From assembly GCA_946407715.1 (NCBI GenBank), contig CAMJPH010000070.1, positions 1-12,682 of the forward strand: a DNA stretch of 12,682 nt. Direction: 5' to 3'. This document shows, one piece after another, positions 5,941 through 12,682 of this stretch. The DNA comes from an uncultured Bacteroidales bacterium. GTDB lineage: Bacteria > Bacteroidota > Bacteroidia > Bacteroidales > WCHB1-69. The notes under the pieces are model-generated. The model was not told where the DNA came from. It did not search any database and worked only from the letters and a program-made list of their open reading frames with translations. Each line of letters starts with the position of its first letter. Within the stretch, counting starts at the first letter, position 1. The position numbers and the translations under genes were made by a program.

Positions 5941-7155
5941 TTTCTTGGTGGCGAAGCGAATCACCTCTCGATACCATTCGATAATTGTATCACGACGACT
6001 TGGCTGGTGCAGCGCGATTTGGGTGACAGCTGGGAACACACGATATTTGGAGAACGTGTCAAGCCCTTCCTCTTTCACAAAGTTCATCAATTTGTTCAAC
6101 CTGTTCTGCCCCAGCAAGTAAATCGTCGGGGTGAAGTATTGATTTCCTGCATCGCCGAAATGATTCTCGTAAAAGTCGCTGTCTTGGCGCAGCAGCTCAA
6201 GCACCACGTCAAGACTGCTGTCCGCGTTGCCCACCTCGCCCAGCAGCATAACGGAATTGCCGATAATGCCTGTGAATCCATCTTTTTCGTAATCATCGGG
6301 AATGTCTTCGCAAGTTAACCCGATGTGATATAGGATAATCCGCTCCAAATTTTCGCGCACGAGGTCATACGGCAGCTGCAAAATGCGGTTTACGAGATTT
6401 TCTTTCAGATAGACGCTGTTTTTGGGACTATGCAACTCTTCATAGAACCAATCGGGTGTGGTAAGTTCAAGCTTTTCGGGATATTTCGGGTGCTGGTAGG
6501 TGTACTCGGTATTGGGCCCATACGTTTTGAATAACGGGTTGTCTTCAATATTGGCAAGCCGTTCCATTATCGTCTCCTCATCCAGATCGGGCATGTCGTA
6601 TTTCCCGTCCTCAATGACGAATTCCACATCGTTTCCCAAATTTGCCCTCAGTGTCGGAAGGTAACGGTTGGCCTCTTGCACCGTATGGCACACCAGAAAG
6701 TGCTGCCCGTCTTTGCCGAACTCGTATTCGATAAGCGGGATGTCATCGGTATCCTCCTCCAGCATGTATTGGGTCAACAGGAAGCTCTTGTCCGGCATTA
6801 TCCCGCCCTCCTCCGCAAATGCGATGGCTCCGTATATCCAGTTGTGGGCCTCTTCGTAGCTGCACTCACGCATTTTATGACGATAAAACACTAACTCCTG
6901 AACCTCCTCTTCTTCCATTCTCAACCGATAGCCAGAGTCTATTACTCCCAAACAGTAGATGTCCACGAGATAGAATCCTATGCTGACTTTCCCGCCGGTA
7001 TGGAGTCTGGTGACGAAAACAGCCCCCTCACCGCACTCTTCGATGTCTTCGGAAATGTAGCACTTGCCGATTTCCAAAGTTCTTGCCTTCTGTTTCAGAT
7101 ATTGTTCCGGGGATAGGAATTGTTGCCCGCCCTGTTTCTTCTTCTTTTGCGCCAT
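5686..7155 (-). CDS. DUF1186 domain-containing protein
   Basis: This 489-residue protein is of the DUF1186 type as found in Bacteroidetes; function is not known. It opens with a lysine-rich segment MAQKKKKQGGQQFLSPEQYL, followed by a mixed alpha/beta N-terminal part. The C-terminal half holds the family's repeat-like helices, including LPYDLVRENLERIILYHIG and FTPTIYLLGQNRLNKLMNF. There is no signal peptide or membrane segment, so it is predicted to be cytoplasmic. I chose ATG 7155 over an upstream ATG at 7182 because the lysine-rich start is typical of these proteins and the -7 box at 7180-7187 overlaps the alternative start. It is convergent with the broken ATP-binding gene, whose open frame overlaps its 3' end by 255 bases. 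It is downstream of the SNF2 gene on the same strand, with a 137-base gap and its own promoter-like box. Confidence 0.8.
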   Translation of the reverse strand: MAQKKKKQGGQQFLSPEQYLKQKARTLEIGKCYISEDIEECGEGAVFVTRLHTGGKVSIGFYLVDIYCLGVIDSGYRLRMEEEEVQELVFYRHKMRECSYEEAHNWIYGAIAFAEEGGIMPDKSFLLTQYMLEEDTDDIPLIEYEFGKDGQHFLVCHTVQEANRYLPTLRANLGNDVEFVIEDGKYDMPDLDEETIMERLANIEDNPLFKTYGPNTEYTYQHPKYPEKLELTTPDWFYEELHSPKNSVYLKENLVNRILQLPYDLVRENLERIILYHIGLTCEDIPDDYEKDGFTGIIGNSVMLLGEVGNADSSLDVVLELLRQDSDFYENHFGDAGNQYFTPTIYLLGQNRLNKLMNFVKEEGLDTFSKYRVFPAVTQIALHQPSRRDTIIEWYREVIRFATKKLPDTQWFDNVLAGMILHDVIDLQASELLPDIKKMFDTGLVDLGSCGDYAKVCRFIVDPRHAGRPEECILDIYERFADMKRTWGK

Positions 7156-7179
7156 AATGATATATTTGGTTTGAAAGTG

Positions 7180-7187
7180 CAAAGGTA
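7180..7187 (-). promoter_or_regulatory. -7 box for the DUF1186 gene
   Basis: The minus strand reads TACCTTTG, an exact match to TAnnTTTG, ending 24 bases before the chosen ATG at 7155. The same octamer occurs before the SNF2 gene, which strengthens the call. No good -33 element is visible. Confidence 0.55.
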
Positions 7188-7292
7188 AACAATTATCTCA
7201 TACCATTTTCATTATTTTTCTTGGGATTCCATACGAATGATCGTATTGCATACACCCACCCTTATAATTCTTCCTGCCAAATGCATATTGCA

Positions 7293-10200
7293 CTATTCCC
7301 GCCTCTCGAAAATCTCGTGCAACTCCGTGTTGCTCAGCTTGCCGATCCAGCTTTCGCCGGTGGCCACGGTCAGCTCCGCCAAGTCCTTCTTCTGCTGGAT
7401 CATCGCGTCGATGCGTTCCTCGAAGGTGTTGCGGGTGATGAACCGGTGTACCAGCACGTTCTGGTGCTGTCCGATACGGTAAGCTCGGTCGGTGGCCTGC
7501 GCCTCCACGGCAGGGTTCCACCACAGGTCGTAATGGATGACATGGCTCGCGGCCGTCAGGTTCAGTCCCGTGCCCGCCGCCTTCAACGACAATAGAAAGA
7601 CGCGGTCGCCCCTGCTGTTCTGGAACCGATCCACCAACTCCTTGCGCTCTTTAACGGAACAACCGCCATGCAGGAAGAGTGGCCGTTCGCCAATCCGTTT
7701 CGTAATCATCGGCACTAACATATCCCCCATTTCTTTGAATTGCGTGAAAATCAGCACTTTTTGGTTGCTCTCCACGATGCTTTGCAGCAGGTCAAGCAAC
7801 AACAAGCTTTTCCCGGAAAGTTCAGGTACGAAATCGCCGTTCTTCAGGAAGAGCGCAGGATGATTGCAGATCTGTTTGAGCGCAAGAATCATCTGCAACA
7901 CCAACCCTTGCCGTTTGAATAGCGAACGGTTGTCCGTGCTCTCTATCCCCTCAATTTCCTTCATGGCCTCATGCAAGGTCTGCTCATACAAAGAGGCTTG
8001 ATCCTCCGTGAGATACACGTTCTCGTTCTGCTCGATTTTGTCGGGCAGGTCGCTGATGATACTCTTGTCCGTCTTGAGTCGGCGCATCAGGAACGGTGCG
8101 GTGATCTTGCGGAAGAGGGCCGCCGTTTCCTGGTCGCCGCTGTTCTGGATGGGATGGGAGAAATTCTCCTGGAAATACTTGATGTTGCCCAAATACCCCT
8201 TGTTGGCAAAGTCCATCACCGACCAGAATTCCGACAACCTGTTTTCCACAGGAGTACCGCTCATGGCGATGTGGGTGGTGGCGGGCAGACTGCGGGCTGC
8301 CTTGCTCTGCGCCGTCTCGGCATTCTTGATGTTCTGCGCCTCGTCAATGACCACCACCTGCCATTTCCGCTTCTTCAACATGGCGATGTCGGAACGCATC
8401 ACACCGTAGGTGGTGAGCAGGATGTCCTCCTTAAACTGCTTGATGTCACGCTGTTGCCCGTGATAAACAAACACAGACAAATCCGGGGCGAAACGGGCGA
8501 CCTCTTCCTGCCAGTTGGTGATGAGGCCGGTGGGAACAATGACGACCGCTGGCGTTTTTCGCGTGAGCAGCCCGTCGTTTTTCAGTTTCTGCAGCAACGT
8601 GATCACCTGCAACGTCTTTCCCAAACCCATGTCATCGGCGAGAATGCTGCCGAACCCGATGCGCATGTTGCGGTACATCCAGGCGAACCCCCGCTCCTGA
8701 TAAGGACGCAGTGTCGCATGGATCTCTTGGGGCACTGGCACTTCCGTTTGCTCGGTCAGCTCTTGGATCAGCTTCCGCACCTCATCGCTCAGCTCCACCT
8801 TGGCTTTGTCGTAAGTCTCGGAAAGCGCCGCCTGCAGTAGCTGGTTCGCGGGCATCTCGCGCCCGTTGGCGAATGCCTTCTGGAGTTTTGCCAAGTCGCC
8901 CTCTTGCACGTAGATGTACTGGTTTTTGAAACGGATGAGACCGTTGGCGTTGCGCACGAGCTTCAGGAACTCCTTTTCCGACAGAAAATGGTCGCCTAAT
9001 GCCACTTGCCAGTCGAAAGAGAGCAGGTCGTCCAAACGCAGATAGCCTGATGACTCCTTTTTGGAGATTTTCATCGAGACACGCGGACGAATCAGTTCCT
9101 GCAGCGACTTGGGCAGCACCACACGAACACCTAACAGCCTGACTGCCGGAATGATGTCAGTGAGAAACGGGGCAAAACTGTTCAGCGCAAACAAGATAGG
9201 ACTTTTAGCCTTGTCGTTGAAATAATGGTCCAAACCACTCACAAACGGAGTGAGCAGCGACAACTCTTTCAAAGCGGGAAACCTTTCGGTTTCGTATTTC
9301 TTCTGCGACAGGACATTTTGCAGCGGCACGTCTTTGCCGTTGACCGTCACCGTCAGGTCAAGCGAAAAGCCGTTGTCAGTTTCAGAGACGATCAGTGTGG
9401 GGCGGTATTGCCCCGAGGAGAGGTGCAGACGGTCGAGCCAAGACTTGATGCCGCCCGGGATTTCCGTCTCTCCGACCCCTTGGAAAGTCTGTTCGCAGTC
9501 GGCAAAGAACATCTCCAAGACTTTGTCTCCAAAGCAGTTGTCCGACAACATGGATACGAGCCACGTGATAGTCCACGACAGGACATGTTCTGCGGGATTC
9601 TCCACGGGGAATCCTTTCTTGCGGTCCGGACGGCGGATGCACACCGTGTCGGCAGGGGTGATGCGGGCGAGGGCATTAACAACTGTTTTGACCTCGTCGT
9701 CCAACAGTGCCGGAAGCCAGCGGACGATATAGTGGCTTTTTGGGATGGCCACGATTTGCGGAATGACGCAACCGTTGTGCAGCAAGTGCATAGCGACCAT
9801 CAGCGATTGGTGCAGGGCGGCCACGGTGGGGTCGAAATCGGCGATATAGTCGGCGGGAATGGTAAGGACGGAGGCAGGGAGATCACCTTCCTCGATACAA
9901 GTCCTTTCGTCCTGTTCGTCAACGAATGTTAACGTCGGGAAAAGGAGTCCGCTTTCGTCGATTGAAAACCGCACGCTGTCGGTTCGAAGCAGCGGAAGAG
10001 ATTGTGTATGGGTGAGTTCCGGGAGGCTTTTCCGCCCGGCGAGGATGCGCTCTGTTTGCCGGGAAAGTTTCAAGATTTGGTTCAGGTAGAGCTTCTGGAA
10101 GTCGCCTTGAGGGTGAAACGGCGGGTTCGGGGACAACAATTGGCACAGTGGTTCGGCAAGACGGCTCAGATGGGAGCAATCGACACGTTGGAACGGACTG

Positions 10201-10799
10201 TCGGTCTGCGTTTTGGCTTTCTTTTTCGCTTCTTGAAAAAGGGTGCGCCACTCGGGTACGGCGAGGTCGGTTTTCGTATCCACGGTGATGCCCCTGCGTT
10301 CAAACTCCTGCTGGAAATTCACACCGTGCAGCTCGAAAATCAGGAAGGGGTTGTTGTCGATTTCGCGGCTCATCATGTAGATGACTGCGGCGAGGTGTTT
10401 GCAAGGCACCGCCCAGTCGGGACAGCTGCAACTCATGCCGAGGTCTTTCCACGAGGATGGGAAAATGTGCAAGCCGATGGTTCGCGCGATGGCCATGATC
10501 TGTGGACTCAGCTCGCGGTTCAGCAGTTGTGCCAGCAACGTGGGGTTTTCCAAAACACTGTCTATCAGCAGGTCTATCTCTTGCTGCTTGAATTTTGGAA
10601 CGGTGATGCTGATGTTGTAAGGTTTCTTTCTGCTCCCCTGCACTTTGGCGGCGACGAGGTTGTCTTTCACGTCAATGCGCAGCACAGCGCCTTTGCGTGC
10701 GTATGTGGCACCGCGTGGTAGCCGGTTACTGTAGTCAATACGGGAGAGAGCGTTCAGCCACTGCTCTCCCCACCATGTCATTCCGAATTTCTGGGCCAT
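7293..10799 (-). CDS. SNF2-family DEAD/DEAH-box ATPase with SWIM zinc finger
   Basis: This 1168-residue protein is a Swi2/Snf2-type DNA translocase of the bacterial class that carries an N-terminal SWIM zinc finger. The SWIM motif is CSCPDWAVPCKH (residues 124-135), followed by about 550 residues of linker and SNF2-associated region. The helicase core is C-terminal: Walker A DDMGLGKT (722-729), DEAQ in VVVIDEAQNIKN (about 815-826), SGTPVENR (motif III, about 847-854), LLSLKAAGTGLNLTAA (motif V, about 1069-1084) and DRAYRIGQ (motif VI, about 1104-1111). All key residues are present, so it should be active. Expected role is ATP-driven movement on DNA or remodelling of protein-DNA complexes; the partner is unknown. 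ATG 10799 is chosen because the family starts MAQKFGMTWWG and a -7 box lies just upstream; 36 further in-frame residues look like untranslated leader. It is divergent from the MNT/HEPN pair. Confidence 0.92.
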   Translation of the reverse strand: MAQKFGMTWWGEQWLNALSRIDYSNRLPRGATYARKGAVLRIDVKDNLVAAKVQGSRKKPYNISITVPKFKQQEIDLLIDSVLENPTLLAQLLNRELSPQIMAIARTIGLHIFPSSWKDLGMSCSCPDWAVPCKHLAAVIYMMSREIDNNPFLIFELHGVNFQQEFERRGITVDTKTDLAVPEWRTLFQEAKKKAKTQTDSPFQRVDCSHLSRLAEPLCQLLSPNPPFHPQGDFQKLYLNQILKLSRQTERILAGRKSLPELTHTQSLPLLRTDSVRFSIDESGLLFPTLTFVDEQDERTCIEEGDLPASVLTIPADYIADFDPTVAALHQSLMVAMHLLHNGCVIPQIVAIPKSHYIVRWLPALLDDEVKTVVNALARITPADTVCIRRPDRKKGFPVENPAEHVLSWTITWLVSMLSDNCFGDKVLEMFFADCEQTFQGVGETEIPGGIKSWLDRLHLSSGQYRPTLIVSETDNGFSLDLTVTVNGKDVPLQNVLSQKKYETERFPALKELSLLTPFVSGLDHYFNDKAKSPILFALNSFAPFLTDIIPAVRLLGVRVVLPKSLQELIRPRVSMKISKKESSGYLRLDDLLSFDWQVALGDHFLSEKEFLKLVRNANGLIRFKNQYIYVQEGDLAKLQKAFANGREMPANQLLQAALSETYDKAKVELSDEVRKLIQELTEQTEVPVPQEIHATLRPYQERGFAWMYRNMRIGFGSILADDMGLGKTLQVITLLQKLKNDGLLTRKTPAVVIVPTGLITNWQEEVARFAPDLSVFVYHGQQRDIKQFKEDILLTTYGVMRSDIAMLKKRKWQVVVIDEAQNIKNAETAQSKAARSLPATTHIAMSGTPVENRLSEFWSVMDFANKGYLGNIKYFQENFSHPIQNSGDQETAALFRKITAPFLMRRLKTDKSIISDLPDKIEQNENVYLTEDQASLYEQTLHEAMKEIEGIESTDNRSLFKRQGLVLQMILALKQICNHPALFLKNGDFVPELSGKSLLLLDLLQSIVESNQKVLIFTQFKEMGDMLVPMITKRIGERPLFLHGGCSVKERKELVDRFQNSRGDRVFLLSLKAAGTGLNLTAASHVIHYDLWWNPAVEAQATDRAYRIGQHQNVLVHRFITRNTFEERIDAMIQQKKDLAELTVATGESWIGKLSNTELHEIFERRE

Positions 10800-10823
10800 A
10801 GTCCGTAATCTGATTTGAGACGG

Positions 10824-10831
10824 CAAAGGTA
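10824..10831 (-). promoter_or_regulatory. -7 box for the SNF2 gene
   Basis: The minus strand reads TACCTTTG (TAnnTTTG), 24 bases before ATG 10799, at the same spacing as the identical octamer before the DUF1186 gene. Confidence 0.55.
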
Positions 10832-10877
10832 GGATTTTTCCGTTTGTTGATGGCTTTTTTTGTGTTGGAATATTTTG

Positions 10878-10885
10878 TATGTTTG
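10878..10885 (+). promoter_or_regulatory. -7 box for the MNT/HEPN pair
   Basis: TATGTTTG matches TAnnTTTG, 21 bases before ATG 10907, in the intergenic region shared with the divergent SNF2 gene. A TTTG at 10859-10862 is a possible upstream element, though the spacing is shorter than usual. Confidence 0.5.
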
Positions 10886-10906
10886 CGGGGTTGAAAAACA
10901 AGAGCA

Positions 10907-11206
10907 ATGAGCATCATAGAATTAAACAGGCAAAGCATCATAGATATCTGTCAAAAGCACAAGGTTAAGACCCTCGCTGTTTTCGGATCGGTTCTGACCG
11001 ACAGATTTCGTGATGACAGTGACATTGACTTCGTAGTCGATTTTACTGATGTTGATGAACGAGACTATGCGGACAACTATCTTGAGATGCAGGAATCGCT
11101 TCAGAACCTTTTTGGTCGCGAAATAGATCTTTTAGAGAACAAAGCCATTAGAAATTCTATACTTCTCCAGACAATTAATGACAGCAAACAGGTTATTTAT
11201 GGATAA
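10907..11206 (+). CDS. MntA-like minimal nucleotidyltransferase antitoxin
   Basis: This 99-residue protein is a minimal nucleotidyltransferase. The motif GSVLTDRFRDDSDID (residues 27-41) gives the complete GSx10DxD metal-binding site (S28, D39, D41), with a third acidic position likely at D94-like distance within FGREIDLLE. In MNT/HEPN systems this enzyme modifies the HEPN RNase partner by adding AMP and so neutralises it. The HEPN gene overlaps its 3' end by eight bases (ATGGATAA at 11199-11206), as usual for the pair. The ATG is preceded by a short leader with no strong Shine-Dalgarno, typical for Bacteroidetes. Its active-site motif is intact, so I expect function. Confidence 0.9.
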   Translation: MSIIELNRQSIIDICQKHKVKTLAVFGSVLTDRFRDDSDIDFVVDFTDVDERDYADNYLEMQESLQNLFGREIDLLENKAIRNSILLQTINDSKQVIYG

Positions 11207-11552
11207 TTATACACAAAAATATCTTGAGGATGTCTTAACCGCTTGCAAGGAAGTCTCCTCCTTCTTTGAAAACCAACCCAAACTTTTCGAGAATTTCAAA
11301 GATGACACATTACGACAACGCGCAGTGGAACGTAACGTGGAAATTATGGGAGAAGCCATTAATCAGATGCTCAAGCATAATCCTGATATTGCCCTTACCA
11401 ATGCCAAGGCTATTGTCTCCACTAGAAAACGTGTCATTCACGGATATGACAGTGTTACTCCTGAATTTCTTTGGAGTCTGATCATTAAACACATCCCTTT
11501 GCTCCAACAAGAGGTTGAAACACTTTTGCAGAATAATTGTACTACGAAATAA
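11199..11552 (+). CDS. HepT-like HEPN (DUF86) RNase toxin
   Basis: From ATG 11199 this is a 117-residue all-helical HEPN protein. The catalytic motif RKRVIHGY (residues 76-83) is the complete R-x4-H-x-Y of the DUF86/HepT toxins, which cleave RNA when not neutralised, and AVERNVEIMGEAINQML (42-58) is the family's conserved central helix. An upstream in-frame ATG at 11178 exists, but the 11199 start gives the usual MxxY opening and the usual short overlap with the antitoxin gene. Together with the MNT gene it forms a toxin-antitoxin operon, which in several organisms has been linked to plasmid or island stability or phage defence. No terminator is obvious after it; the next 95 bases are AT-rich and apparently empty. 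Confidence 0.9.
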   Translation: MDNYTQKYLEDVLTACKEVSSFFENQPKLFENFKDDTLRQRAVERNVEIMGEAINQMLKHNPDIALTNAKAIVSTRKRVIHGYDSVTPEFLWSLIIKHIPLLQQEVETLLQNNCTTK

Positions 11553-11647
11553 GAATAAAATCTATATCTGAAAGTAATTGAATAGTATTAACGAAACCCA
11601 AACGAATAAAAAAACAGACTGAAAACCGACAATATATAATATAGATA

Positions 11648-11820
11648 GCGTTTGTGGCTATCCTTGAACATCAAATTTCCACAACGTCCTCATTTCGAGG
11701 ACAAAACATCTCAAGGATTAGTTGTGAATGCCGTAGCGATACGGCGTGGAATAACTTGTTAGAGATGTAGGGCGTGGAAACCCTGATGTTCAAGCAAGGA
11801 ATAAGTTCCACGCTTTTTTT
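11648..11820 (+). ncRNA. Candidate structured RNA ending in a terminator at the HTH start codon
   Basis: Several nested perfect helices can be read. CTTGAACATC (11663-11672) pairs with GATGTTCAAG (11785-11794), and TTTCCAC (11676-11682) pairs with GTGGAAA (11774-11780). Inside lie a hairpin GTCCTC-ATTTC-GAGGAC (11686-11702) and a second arm closed by ACATCTC (11706-11712) with GAGATGT (11762-11768). That arm continues through AGTTGT/ATAACT to GCCGTA-GCGA-TACGGC (11730-11745), which has a GNRA tetraloop. The outer ends (GTGG 11654-11657 with CCAC 11808-11811) close the fold just before a run of seven T, so the 3' end looks like an intrinsic terminator. The run touches ATG 11821. It may be an independent small RNA of about 170 nt, or a leader that attenuates the HTH gene. 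I cannot match it to a known family. Confidence 0.6.
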
Positions 11821-12036
11821 ATGACAGAAATCAACGACATACACATTGGCAAGCGCATCAAGGCGAAGTTGAAAGAGCAGGGGCGGACCACCGTCTGGTT
11901 GGCCGTGCAGATTCCCTGTTCCCCGAACCATCTGTACAAGGTGTATGCCAAACCCTCCATCAACACCGACCTGCTAAAACGCATTTCCCGAATATTGGAT
12001 TACAATTTCTTTGAGGATTTTATCCAAAATGGATAG
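11821..12036 (+). CDS. Small HTH (XRE-like) DNA-binding protein
   Basis: This 71-residue protein resembles the short helix-turn-helix proteins common in Bacteroidetes, which begin with M-T-E-I-x-D-I-x-I-G-K and consist of little more than one Cro/XRE-type domain. Here the opening is MTEINDIHIGKRIKAKLKEQ, followed by TTVWLAVQIPCSPNHLYKVY (recognition helix region) and LLKRISRILDYNFFEDF. No other ATG is available, so translation should start at 11821, directly after the T run of the structured RNA and without a Shine-Dalgarno. That is odd: a transcript stopping at the terminator would not contain this gene, so expression would need read-through. A role as a local regulator is likely but its target is not visible. 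Confidence 0.75.
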   Translation: MTEINDIHIGKRIKAKLKEQGRTTVWLAVQIPCSPNHLYKVYAKPSINTDLLKRISRILDYNFFEDFIQNG

Positions 12037-12090
12037 GTTTTACTATTTGTATTGGATGGGTTGTTTCTACGGGATGAATGGTGAATGTGG

Positions 12091-12098
12091 TAATTTTG
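12091..12098 (+). promoter_or_regulatory. -7 box before the duplicated-domain gene
   Basis: TAATTTTG fits TAnnTTTG, 36 bases upstream of ATG 12135. No good -33 TTTG is seen. Confidence 0.45.
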
Positions 12099-12134
12099 CA
12101 TATTTATTCGTGTCAAATATAAAAAGATATAGTT

Positions 12135-12518
12135 ATGGCAGCAAAATCAGCAATTTCGGGTGAATACATCATCCAAAAAGAAGAAAGCGGAAGCATCGTG
12201 GTTTACCGCATTTTTGACAACGTGAAAGCATCCCTTCGGGAGATTGCCGACATGAAAGGGTTCCAATATGATCCTGAATGGAACGTTCGCCAGTTCGGGC
12301 GCAAGCTCTGCAAGGAGTATGGCGATGGCAAACTTGCTTTCGTGGGCAACTACGTCATCCGCGTATTGGAAAGCGGGAGCATCGAGACCTACCGAACCTA
12401 CGACGTGCAGAAAGAGGCTTTGCGCGAAATCGCTGGTAAAATCGGTTTCGAATACGACAAGGAGTGGACTGTCCGTCAGTTAGGCAGCAAATTGATTGAC
12501 TTTATCAACGGAAAATAA
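12135..12518 (+). CDS. Hypothetical protein of two tandem copies of one ~57-residue domain
   Basis: I do not recognise the family. The 127 residues are two clear copies of one unit. Copy 1 (about residues 9-66) contains GEYIIQKEESGSIVVYR, LREIADMKGF and WNVRQFGRKL. Copy 2 (about 71-127) contains GNYVIRVLESGSIETYR, LREIAGKIGF and WTVRQLGSKL. Each has a beta-hairpin-like front (Y-x-I...ESGSI...YR) and a helical back with the strictly kept LREIA...GF.Y...W.VRQ.G.KL. The pattern suggests a small binding domain, possibly for nucleic acid given the basic VRQ-G-KL helix; that is inference. There is no signal peptide. A GIY-YIG nuclease-like gene starts 28 bases downstream on the same strand, so the two may be co-transcribed. 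Confidence 0.8.
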   Translation: MAAKSAISGEYIIQKEESGSIVVYRIFDNVKASLREIADMKGFQYDPEWNVRQFGRKLCKEYGDGKLAFVGNYVIRVLESGSIETYRTYDVQKEALREIAGKIGFEYDKEWTVRQLGSKLIDFINGK

Positions 12519-12546
12519 ACGTAACCAATAGTTGCCCAGATAAACT

Positions 12547-12682
12547 ATGGAAAATCTACAATCCGCAGCATTGATACGGGAACTGATTCTGAACCGTTGT
12601 TCAGAGGTGGAAAAACGCCCCGGTGTCTATCGCTGGTGGTTTCCAAAAGCCGAAGCAAAAAAACTATTGGCTGATTTCAAGA
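12547..12682 (+). CDS. GIY-YIG nuclease family protein, N-terminal part
   Basis: The first 45 codons are present and the gene runs off the window. The segment RPGVYRWWFPKAEAKKLL carries the GVY variant of the GIY motif (residues 26-28) at the usual position for single-domain GIY-YIG proteins, followed by a helix, but the second motif (YIG) and the catalytic arginine and glutamate lie beyond the end. The ATG at 12547 lies 28 bases after the duplicated-domain gene with no terminator between, so an operon is likely. I cannot tell whether it is a homing-type, repair-type or orphan nuclease. Confidence 0.6.
   Translation, partial: MENLQSAALIRELILNRCSEVEKRPGVYRWWFPKAEAKKLLADFK

Noticed and set aside
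7971..8840. 289-codon plus-strand frame inside the SNF2 gene.
   Set aside because: Antisense to the conserved helicase core; long open frames opposite GC-rich genes are common.
10002..10721. 239-codon plus-strand frame inside the SNF2 gene.
   Set aside because: Antisense to the SWIM region and linker, with no recognisable motifs.
11648..11820. Retron msr/msd region.
   Set aside because: The inverted outer ends recall one, but no reverse transcriptase gene follows and the element ends in a terminator.
1..12682. CRISPR arrays, insertion sequences, integrases or replication origins.
   Set aside because: No spaced direct-repeat array, transposase or recombinase motif, or origin-like iteron cluster was seen on either strand.

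Overview
The window reads as accessory DNA from a Bacteroidales genome (Bacteroides/Prevotella/Parabacteroides type). Several gene starts are preceded by the Bacteroidetes -7 promoter motif TAnnTTTG, Shine-Dalgarno sequences are mostly weak, and the recognisable families (WbuC-type cupin, DUF1186 protein, SWIM/SNF2 helicase, short HTH proteins, MNT/HEPN pair) fit that group. Composition is patchy. The SNF2 and DUF1186 genes and the DUF4143 remnant are visibly GC-richer than the AT-rich genes at 52-1472, 2480-5170 and 10900-11820, which suggests repeated insertion of foreign DNA.

Layout. (1) 1-1940, minus strand: a WbuC-like cupin, then a DUF3800 protein, then an 86-residue ORF that looks cut short at the window edge. 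A 7-nt-period repeat lies between the cupin and the DUF3800 gene. (2) 2153-3017: two gene remnants abut head to head (C-terminal end of a DUF4143 ATPase on minus, a HARE/HNH-type endonuclease fragment on plus), followed by AT-rich gene-free DNA. (3) 3018-3177: a compact RNA-like element with a canonical tRNA T-arm and acceptor stem joined by an extra 9-bp helix, followed by a 17-bp terminator hairpin. (4) 3230-5170, plus: three genes in close order, namely a 100-residue unknown, an OLD/ABC-like AAA ATPase, and a 154-residue protein with a restriction-fold-like D...ExH motif. Their spacing and overlaps argue for a single translationally coupled unit. A broken RecG/AlbA_2-type ATP-binding gene is fused behind it. 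(5) 5686-10799, minus: a DUF1186 protein and a 1168-residue SWIM-zinc-finger SNF2 ATPase. (6) 10907-11552, plus: an overlapping MNT/HEPN toxin-antitoxin pair. (7) 11648-12682, plus: a strongly folded, terminator-ended RNA element that runs into the start codon of a small HTH regulator, then a protein made of two copies of one ~57-residue domain, then the start of a GIY-YIG nuclease.

The region is best described as a defence or toxin-antitoxin rich accessory patch. The strongest candidates for something not yet described are the ATPase/ExH pair (3568-5170, perhaps with the 3230 gene), the tRNA-like element (3018-3134), and the structured RNA fused to the HTH gene (11648-12036). All functional statements for these three are inference from motifs and layout.
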